Assembly (NCBI GenBank): GCA_020060485.1
Contig: JAGVAB010000131.1
Span: forward strand, 1-13,298
Reading direction: 5' to 3'
Length of the DNA stretch: 13,298 nt
Source of the DNA: Anaerolineales bacterium
Lineage (GTDB): Bacteria > Chloroflexota > Anaerolineae > Anaerolineales > Anaerolineaceae
Made by a program: the position numbers and the translations under genes. The notes under the pieces are model-generated. The model worked only from the letters and a program-made list of their open reading frames with translations, did no database searches and was not told the origin of the DNA. Below are positions 8,230-13,298 of the stretch, in pieces (the first letter of the stretch is position 1; every line of letters starts with the position of its first letter).

Positions 8230-8958
8230 TCAACGGACATGGCCGTTCTTGCCATTGTCATCTCTGGTGATCATACCGTCGGCGATATGAAGCTGACGGC
8301 TGGCACGGCGGGCCAGGTCAGGATCGTGGGTCACCATGAGGATGGTCTTGCCCAGGGAAGTCAAGCGTTCGAACAAACCAAAAACGGCTTCGGCTGTCTT
8401 CGAGTCCAGGTTACCGGTCGGTTCGTCTGCCGCAAGTATGGGCGGGTCGGTAGCCAATGCGCGGGCAATTGCCACGCGTTGCTGTTGCCCGCCGGAGAGT
8501 TTGGCTGGCAATTTGTTGGCATGTTGGTCAATTTCCATCAGGCGCAACAGTTCCAGGGAGCGTTCCCGGCGTTGCCCCAAGGCGGGTGTAGCGCAGAAAT
8601 CCATAGGCAGCATGACGTTTTCCAGGGCGGTCAGGGTTGGTAGCAGTTGGAAGAATTGGAAGACCACACCAATGGTTCGGCCTCGCCACTCGGCCAGCCG
8701 GTTCTCGCCCAATTTCTCGACAACTGCACCGCTTACCTGAATTGTGCCTGTGCTGGGCCGATCCAGGCCCGTGATCATATTGATCAGTGTGGTTTTGCCG
8801 CTGCCAGATTTGCCAACAATTGCCATGAACTCACCAGCCTCGACTTGCAGATCGATCTCCTTGAGGGCATGGAAGGGTCCGGCATCGGTTTGGTAGGTTT
8901 TGGTCACGCCTTGCAGATGGATCAGGGTGCCGTTAGGAATCGTGTTGATCAAATTCAC
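8230..8958 (-). CDS. ABC transporter ATP-binding protein (MacB/LolD-type)
   Basis: This 242-residue ATPase energises the FtsX permease encoded next. All catalytic motifs are intact: Walker A GKSGSGKT (49-56), Q-loop Gln101 in VVFQFFQLLPTLTALEN, signature LSGGQQQR (154-161), Walker B with ADEPTGNLD (177-185, Glu179 catalytic) and the switch His211 in VTHD. The ADEPTGNLD form and the size are typical of the LolD/MacB/FtsE group. I chose the GTG at 8956-8958 because AAAGGAG lies seven bases upstream and the protein then begins just before the first strand. The frame stays open upstream to 9207 but would run into the regulator gene and add about 80 unrelated residues. It is the first gene of the three-gene operon, 127 bases after the regulator stop. 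Confidence 0.95.
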   Translation of the reverse strand: MNLINTIPNGTLIHLQGVTKTYQTDAGPFHALKEIDLQVEAGEFMAIVGKSGSGKTTLINMITGLDRPSTGTIQVSGAVVEKLGENRLAEWRGRTIGVVFQFFQLLPTLTALENVMLPMDFCATPALGQRRERSLELLRLMEIDQHANKLPAKLSGGQQQRVAIARALATDPPILAADEPTGNLDSKTAEAVFGLFERLTSLGKTILMVTHDPDLARRASRQLHIADGMITRDDNGKNGHVR

Positions 8959-8963
8959 CTGTT

Positions 8964-8987
8964 CACTCCTTTCCAGGGGAATGGAAA
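8964..8987 (-). promoter_or_regulatory. Shine-Dalgarno and local hairpin of the ATPase gene
   Basis: The SD AAAGGAG occupies 8966-8972. TTTCCA (8982-8987) and TGGAAA (8970-8975) can pair around a six-base loop, placing the AAA of the SD in a stem. The first arm is also the U-rich tail of the upstream terminator-like hairpin, so the two elements share bases. Confidence 0.4.
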
Positions 8988-9029
8988 ACTCCCCGGGGTA
9001 TCTTTTTCTTAAAGATACTCTTCGGGGAG
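8985..9029 (-). terminator. Terminator-like hairpin between regulator and ABC operon
   Basis: In minus-strand RNA the outer arms CTCCCCG (9023-9029) and CGGGGAG (8989-8995) pair. The inner arms GTATCTTT (9011-9018) and AAAGATAC (8998-9005) also pair, around a five-base loop. A short internal loop separates the two stems, and UUUUCC follows. It lies 57 bases after the regulator stop and 30 bases before the ATPase start. It could end the regulator transcript, attenuate the ABC operon, or both. Confidence 0.7.
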
Positions 9030-9046
9030 CGTGCTGTCTGGCTTCT

Positions 9047-9066
9047 AAAGGAGTAGAAAAGGAGTA
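9047..9066. repeat. Tandem 9-bp direct repeat at 11-bp spacing in the ABC leader
   Basis: AAAGGAGTA on the plus strand occurs at 9047-9055 and again at 9058-9066. In the minus-strand transcript this reads as two consecutive UACUCCUUU tracts, both complementary to the ATPase Shine-Dalgarno at 8964-8974. The 11-bp period would also fit a protein binding one face of the helix. Confidence 0.6.
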
Positions 9067-9085
9067 CTTTTCTGCCTGTTTGGCC

Positions 9086-11791
9086 TTATTTGATCCAGTT
9101 CTTTGAACGAGCCAGCATGACTGCCTGCGTTCGGTTTGCCGCAGCCAGTTTGCCGAGAATATTGGCGACATGTTTTTTGACGGTGCTGAGAGCCAGAACC
9201 AGTTCATTGGCGATTTCCTGATTGCTGTGCCCGGCTGCCATCAGTTGCAGGATATCAAGTTCACGGCGGGTGAGCGGAATTGGCTGATCACCGTGTCCAG
9301 ATTCTTTATCGGCGGCCATCACTGTCTGGCTCACGGACGTTTTTCGTTCAGCCTCGCTGCGCATGATTTTCATCAGTGTTTCCAGCCAGGCTGATGGTTC
9401 CAGTTGTGACCGGAACTGCTCCAGCAGGCGCAGCAAGCGCATCCCCTCATCGGCAAAAAGCCGGATATAACCGCTTTTTGCGCCATATGTCAGTGCGCAT
9501 CTTAACCGGTAGACGGTTTCCGGGTTGTTTCTTGCAGAGTGAAAGGCATAGGTGCTCAGGATCAAACTTTCAATGACAGGGGTCACGCGTTTACGGCGTT
9601 CCATTTCCGGGCGGATCGCGTCCAGCTCTGCGGCGATTTGAGCAGAACGTTCCGGGTTGGTTACAGCTCCGAGCACTTCGGCGCGTAGCATAACCAGTTG
9701 AGCCAATTCCTGAAAATGGTAAATACCATCCTCAGTTTCGCCCTGAAAGCTGCTTGATTGCATCCATTGCATGGCTTGCGGCAGATCATCATGCAGCAAG
9801 TGCAAGCGTGCCAATTGGATCGTGACAAACCGGTCATCGAGGACAGTATCGGAAGATGTTGTGACTTCCAGTGCCCGATCAAGGCAGGCTATGGCTTCTG
9901 CCCAACGCCCTTGTCCGAATCGCAGGCGTGCCAAAGCCAGATAACCATCCAGGCTGGCAGTGGGCTGCCATTGCAAGCAATAGGCAATGCCCAGTTCTAC
10001 AAATCGCAGGGCTTCATCAAAACGGTTTTGCTCGCGCAGCAATTCGGCATAACTGACATAAGGCATGCCCAGCAAAAAAGACCGCTCTCCCAATCTGTTT
10101 TGACCAAAAGCGATCGCTTTTTTGAACATGCGCTCGGCTTGGGAAAGTTCCCCGCGTATTTGATATTGTTCTCCCATTTGGGTCCAGGTGATGATCGTAA
10201 CCAGGGGATTGATGGCTTCCCGGGTCAGCTTTTGCAGTTCCAGAAAATCCTCCAGCGCTTGTTCCGTTTCCCCGGTTAAGACATGCATCATGCCCAGATT
10301 GAAGTGCAGAATGTTGTGCAAGAAGGGGTCTTGTTCGGCGATCAGCAGAAAAGCTTTGGATATCTCCTCTTCAGGGATCACTTTTCCCTGAAAGATGTTA
10401 ATCAAAAGACGCAGTGATTGCAGTTCTCCTGATATGTTCTTGTCTGCATGCGTCGTTTTGATCACCGCTTCTGCCATGTTTGCACAATGAATTGCTTCCT
10501 GTGTGTCCATGTGGATGATGTTGGCCCAGCCTTTGGCCAACCAGAGGCTGGGGGTGATCGACATCAGGTCTGGCGGAAGTTCGGTCAACCAATTCATCAG
10601 GGTTGATTGCTCGCCGCGCATAAGCACATCGCGATAATGACGACCGATCAGATCTGCGGCCCGTTGGGTGCTTTGCTGGTCCTTGGTTTGAATTGCACAA
10701 CGAATGGCTTCATCCAGCATGTTGTTCTCTTCGAACCAGCGGCTTGCCAGTCGGTAATCCTTTACGACCTGGTCCGGCTGTCGGTTCTGGATGGTGTTGC
10801 GCAGGAAATCGGCGAAGAGCGCATGAAAGCGATACCAAGTCTTGCTGGCATCAAGCGGTACCAGGAAAAGGTTGGCGTGTTCAACATAGTCCAGCAATTC
10901 CGCGGTCGTCTGGCAGGAGCAGGGTTCTTCAGAAAAGAGCATGTTGCCCAATGGAATACAGAACCGCTCGAAGAGAGACATGCGCAACAGGAAGTCCTGC
11001 ACTTCGGCTGGTTCGCGGCGCAAAACCTCTTCTGCCAGATAGTTGAAAATATGTATCTGGCCAGCTGATCTGTTCCAATCCGTGAAAGGGCGGGTATGTG
11101 CCAGAGCGGCCAACTGCAAACCAACAGCCCAACCTTCAGTGGATTGACCAAGGCGGGTGATCTCTTCTGAGGCCAGCTCCACATCCATGATCTCAATCAG
11201 AAAGCTGTGTACCTCATCAGGGGTGAAGCGCAAGTCATCTGCAGTAATCTCAATCACTTGATCCAGTGCGCGTAAACGTGTCAAACCAAACGAAGGGTGG
11301 GTGCGGGAGGTCAGGATGAGGTGGATTTGTGGCGCTCGGTTGTCAAGCAAGAACTGGAGAATCGACCCAATCGCGGCGCAGTCAATGGAATGGTAATCAT
11401 CCAGAATGATCGCAAGATGCGCTGGAATTTCACTAAGATCATTGACCAGAGAATTCAGGATTGCGTCATGTGCAGTCCCTTGCCCGCTTTGGAGCAAGAC
11501 CAGGGCGGTTTGCCCGATTTGCGGATGTTTCTGCTGTATCGCCTGAACAAGGTGGAGCAGAAACCTTTGCGGGTGGTGATCGGCGGCATCCAGAGAAAGC
11601 CAGACAACTGCCAGGTCGGTCGTTTGAGCCCATTCAGCTGCCAGGGTAGTTTTACCAAAGCCGGCTGGTGCTACGATAAGAGTAAGCCCGCGCTGACATC
11701 CCTGTGCCATTCTCTCGGCCAAACGTGAACGTTTGACCAATTTCGGCCTGACGGGAGGGATCATGAATTTGGTGCGCAGAACATCCAGCAT
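9086..11791 (-). CDS. Large ATP-binding LuxR-family regulator (MalT/LAL type)
   Basis: This 901-residue STAND-class transcription regulator would bind ATP plus an unknown inducer, oligomerise and activate promoters. The N-terminus [19 protein letters not shown] is the standard start of MalT-like proteins, which supports the ATG at 11789-11791. Walker A is APAGFGKTT (41-49). Walker B is LAIILDDYH (126-134, Asp131/Asp132), followed by a sensor region with LTSRTHP. A helical TPR-like sensor domain fills about 380-820. The C-terminal LuxR helix-turn-helix is at 840-901: [15 protein letters not shown], then [23 protein letters not shown]. Length and domain order are normal for the family. It lies between the peptidase terminator and the ABC operon, so a local regulator of the transporter is the obvious hypothesis. 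No ribosome site is well placed (GAAGG lies 12 bases away), and TATAAT lies just upstream. Confidence 0.94.
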   Translation of the reverse strand: MLDVLRTKFMIPPVRPKLVKRSRLAERMAQGCQRGLTLIVAPAGFGKTTLAAEWAQTTDLAVVWLSLDAADHHPQRFLLHLVQAIQQKHPQIGQTALVLLQSGQGTAHDAILNSLVNDLSEIPAHLAIILDDYHSIDCAAIGSILQFLLDNRAPQIHLILTSRTHPSFGLTRLRALDQVIEITADDLRFTPDEVHSFLIEIMDVELASEEITRLGQSTEGWAVGLQLAALAHTRPFTDWNRSAGQIHIFNYLAEEVLRREPAEVQDFLLRMSLFERFCIPLGNMLFSEEPCSCQTTAELLDYVEHANLFLVPLDASKTWYRFHALFADFLRNTIQNRQPDQVVKDYRLASRWFEENNMLDEAIRCAIQTKDQQSTQRAADLIGRHYRDVLMRGEQSTLMNWLTELPPDLMSITPSLWLAKGWANIIHMDTQEAIHCANMAEAVIKTTHADKNISGELQSLRLLINIFQGKVIPEEEISKAFLLIAEQDPFLHNILHFNLGMMHVLTGETEQALEDFLELQKLTREAINPLVTIITWTQMGEQYQIRGELSQAERMFKKAIAFGQNRLGERSFLLGMPYVSYAELLREQNRFDEALRFVELGIAYCLQWQPTASLDGYLALARLRFGQGRWAEAIACLDRALEVTTSSDTVLDDRFVTIQLARLHLLHDDLPQAMQWMQSSSFQGETEDGIYHFQELAQLVMLRAEVLGAVTNPERSAQIAAELDAIRPEMERRKRVTPVIESLILSTYAFHSARNNPETVYRLRCALTYGAKSGYIRLFADEGMRLLRLLEQFRSQLEPSAWLETLMKIMRSEAERKTSVSQTVMAADKESGHGDQPIPLTRRELDILQLMAAGHSNQEIANELVLALSTVKKHVANILGKLAAANRTQAVMLARSKNWIK

Positions 11792-11797
11792 GAAATG

Positions 11798-11826
11798 ATT
11801 ATACCTTCGCTAGCGCAATAAAAGGT
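11798..11826 (-). promoter_or_regulatory. Candidate regulator promoter giving a leaderless mRNA
   Basis: A perfect TATAAT lies at 11798-11803 on the minus strand, only six bases before the ATG. Transcription starting seven bases beyond the -10 element would begin at the A of the start codon. The -35 position (17-bp spacing, 11821-11826) reads ACCTTT, a poor match. The promoter is placed directly after the peptidase terminator. Confidence 0.4.
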
Positions 11827-11834
11827 TGCATCCA

Positions 11835-11868
11835 AAAACCTGCCCTTGGAGGAACAAGGGCAGGTTTT
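11835..11868 (-). terminator. Rho-independent terminator of the peptidase gene
   Basis: A perfect 14-bp inverted repeat pairs AAAACCTGCCCTTG (11835-11848) with CAAGGGCAGGTTTT (11855-11868) around a six-base loop. The minus-strand RNA ends the stem with five U. The other strand also has a U run, so it may act in both directions. It begins 61 bases after the peptidase stop; nothing else is visible in 11869-11929. Confidence 0.88.
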
Positions 11869-11929
11869 GTAAATGAGGAGCATATAGAGTTGAGATGCCC
11901 ACTGGTTGAGGGGAAACATTCATTCCATA

Positions 11930-13162
11930 TTATTCAAGGTCTGGGGTAGGGCGGGTCCAGGCCAGTGAATGGTTTGCCAGATCTGCCACGATCTCGCTCA
12001 GCAAGGCGGTTGCCTCCGCCAGTTGGGCGGCATCGATCCATTCCAGCGAGTCGTGGCGCAGATGGTGCAGATAAGGACCGCCGCGGGCTGTCATGGCAAT
12101 GCTTGGAACCCCGCGCCAGGCAAAGGTGGAATGATTGCTTTCTGGCCAGGGTTCGGTCCAGACCACGCTGGGGTAGCCGGCCCGGATTGCTTCCACCCTC
12201 TGGTGAAATGCTGGTGATTCACTGAACATAGCAATTGAATTCACGCCCAGTTTGCGTCCAATTCCGTCCACGTTGATGGCTGCCAGCATGTTGGGCAGCA
12301 ACTCTTCAGCGCCGTTTTGCAGGTAAACCGTGTCCCCGATGGGCAGGTATTCTTCGCTGCCAAAGGCCACAAACTCCAGATCCAGTTGTGGTGGCCAGCG
12401 CTGAAAATACTCTACCAGACAGAGCAGCACAGCTACACCGCTGGCATTGTCGGTTGCGCCTGGGGTGTCGACTTTTGTGTCATAGTGAGCACATAGCACA
12501 AGCCGCGGCCCTCGCCCATGAAAAGAGCGCCCCACCAGGTTGCGCGCCCGCCCCGGTTCAGAGTGGGTACGCAGAATCAGGTGGACTTCGTGATCCAAAT
12601 TCTCCAGCAACTGGCGACCGACCTCAGAGGACACCGTGGCTGAGGGGATGTGGAAATCGTCGTCTTCGATCAGCCTTTCCAGATCGCCGGGCCGGGGATG
12701 GGCGGTGATGAGGGCGACCGGTTTCTTTTTCTCCAGCAGATCGATCATGTGCAGTTCCTTCTCAGATGCCAGGAACCAGGTTTTGGGCGAGAGTGGATAC
12801 ATGGTCAACTCGCCGCACAACAGGCCAATCTTGCCGGTCAGTTCAGCAGTTTCCAGTTCGGCCAGGGTACCCACTGGCACCAACCGGGTTGAAACCTGAC
12901 AGGATGGCGAAAAGGCATTGGCTACCGCTGGCAGTTCAATCCCGTTGACGGTCAGGCGCGTTTCCAGTTCCTGCCAGGCTGGGGCGTCCCATTCCTGGCT
13001 TTCTACTTCCAGCCCGCAGTTGCGCAAGTGTTGTTCGATATATTGCGAAGCAGCCTGGTAATTCGGCGAGGCGGGCATGCGCGCGCCAAGTTCGGCGCTC
13101 AAATAGCGCACATGTTCCCAGGCGCGCTGAGCAAAATGTTGACGTTCGGTTAAGGTCTTCAT
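11930..13162 (-). CDS. M28-family zinc aminopeptidase, cytoplasmic
   Basis: This 410-residue metallopeptidase would remove N-terminal residues from peptides with two zinc ions. The co-catalytic ligands are all present: His226 in AHYDT (with catalytic Asp228), bridging Asp238 in GATDNASG, general base Glu270 and ligand Glu271 in FGSEEY, Asp299 in INVDGIG, and a final His367 in HHLRHDSLE. The last segment aligns with the usual H-T-P-x-D-T. An insert at about 100-190 (LTGKIGLLCGEL, then ALITAHP) looks like a PA-type lid domain. The ATG at 13160-13162 is chosen for the GGAGG seven bases upstream. A longer frame begins at a TTG at 13270 but would translate a GC-rich leader hairpin. No signal peptide is visible, so it should act inside the cell. 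It stands alone: its own leader upstream and its own terminator downstream. The family is certain; substrate preference is unknown. Confidence 0.93.
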   Translation of the reverse strand: MKTLTERQHFAQRAWEHVRYLSAELGARMPASPNYQAASQYIEQHLRNCGLEVESQEWDAPAWQELETRLTVNGIELPAVANAFSPSCQVSTRLVPVGTLAELETAELTGKIGLLCGELTMYPLSPKTWFLASEKELHMIDLLEKKKPVALITAHPRPGDLERLIEDDDFHIPSATVSSEVGRQLLENLDHEVHLILRTHSEPGRARNLVGRSFHGRGPRLVLCAHYDTKVDTPGATDNASGVAVLLCLVEYFQRWPPQLDLEFVAFGSEEYLPIGDTVYLQNGAEELLPNMLAAINVDGIGRKLGVNSIAMFSESPAFHQRVEAIRAGYPSVVWTEPWPESNHSTFAWRGVPSIAMTARGGPYLHHLRHDSLEWIDAAQLAEATALLSEIVADLANHSLAWTRPTPDLE

Positions 13163-13169
13163 CTGTTTT

Positions 13170-13235
13170 CCTCCATAAAGAAAATGCGGGCGGGGACTGC
13201 CATCAGGCGGCAGAGGAAGCCCGCTCCTCCTTTCC
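13170..13235 (-). promoter_or_regulatory. Structured leader of the peptidase gene (possible attenuator)
   Basis: In minus-strand RNA GCGGGC (13219-13224) pairs with GCCCGC (13186-13191), and CUGCC (13209-13213) pairs with GGCAG (13197-13201). A 5x5 internal loop lies between, and AUUUUCUUU follows. It could be the terminator of an unseen upstream gene or an attenuator. A second SD-like tract GGAAAGGAGGAG (13224-13235) precedes the hairpin, and the true SD GGAGG is at 13170-13174. Confidence 0.45.
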
Positions 13236-13254
13236 AAATTTGTTGGCAAAAAGC

Positions 13255-13284
13255 ATATATATTGGTACAATTGTTCTATATGCA
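13255..13284 (-). promoter_or_regulatory. Weak promoter candidate upstream of the peptidase
   Basis: The stretch 13236-13298 is AT-rich. TATATA at 13256-13261 could be a -10 element, but the sequence 17 bases upstream (TGCATA) matches TTGACA at only three positions. I offer it only as the most likely place for a promoter. Confidence 0.2.
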
Positions 13285-13298
13285 GTATCCTCTATTAG

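Noticed and set aside
8959..9207. Upstream extension of the ATPase frame to a start at 9207
   Set aside because: It overlaps the end of the regulator gene and crosses the hairpin. It adds about 80 residues unlike any ABC N-terminus, whereas the GTG at 8958 has a perfect ribosome site.
9758..10279. 173-codon plus-strand frame
   Set aside because: It is opposite the TPR-like region of the regulator; the composition is that of a shadow frame.
11835..11868. Inverted repeat as a mobile-element end or operator
   Set aside because: Its position after a stop codon, six-base loop and U tract fit a terminator better.
13163..13270. Peptidase start at the TTG at 13270
   Set aside because: It would translate the leader hairpin into a proline-rich segment with no family match. 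The ATG at 13162 has GGAGG seven bases upstream.
1..13298. CRISPR arrays, tRNA or rRNA genes, insertion sequences, phage genes, toxin-antitoxin pairs
   Set aside because: I looked for regular repeat-spacer patterns, cloverleaf sequences, transposase motifs and small paired frames and found none. The repeats in the left third are protein-level modules, not DNA repeats.

Overview
The window looks like bacterial chromosome, most plausibly from a monoderm-type member of the Chloroflexota (Anaerolineae-like). This is an inference from gene content: a very large MalT/LuxR-type ATP-binding regulator, a MacB-like FtsX permease with a lipoprotein adaptor, and a secreted DUF11-repeat surface protein. 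No marker gene such as rRNA is present to confirm it. All well-supported genes lie on the minus strand, so the reading order runs from high to low coordinates.

Layout from the right edge to the left: (1) 13163-13298 is the leader of a peptidase gene, with an AT-rich stretch, a GC-rich hairpin with a U-rich tail and a good Shine-Dalgarno (SD). (2) 11930-13162 encodes a cytoplasmic M28-family zinc aminopeptidase with a complete metal-ligand set, closed by a 14-bp perfect terminator hairpin. (3) 9086-11791 encodes a 901-residue STAND/LuxR transcription regulator, possibly from a leaderless mRNA. (4) 8959-9085 is a structured intergenic leader. It holds a terminator-like hairpin and two tandem pyrimidine repeats that can pair with the SD of the next gene. 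(5) 8230-8958, 5824-8217 and 4612-5781 form a tight three-gene operon: ABC ATPase, two-block FtsX permease and lipoprotein HlyD/MacA-like adaptor. It ends in an 18-bp hairpin terminator. (6) 4313-4546, on the plus strand, is a short reading frame that resembles the C-terminal tail of a lost surface protein. (7) 1-4096 is the N-terminal 1365 residues of a large exported protein with at least seven DUF11-like repeats and one embedded beta-rich domain. Its frame runs off the left edge without a stop.

How the genes work together: the ABC operon encodes a complete MacAB-like machine (ATPase, permease, extracytoplasmic adaptor). It probably acts on a lipophilic compound, peptide or lipoprotein at the outer face of the membrane. 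The regulator next to it is a natural candidate for its control. The hairpin between them must be part of the ABC mRNA unless a promoter hides in the last ~30 bases before the start codon, so RNA-level control is a realistic hypothesis. The peptidase and the surface protein look like independent transcription units. I saw no tRNA, rRNA, CRISPR array, insertion sequence or phage gene. The most unusual signals are the two 5' leaders, upstream of the ATPase and of the peptidase, where a terminator-like hairpin is combined with SD-complementary tracts.
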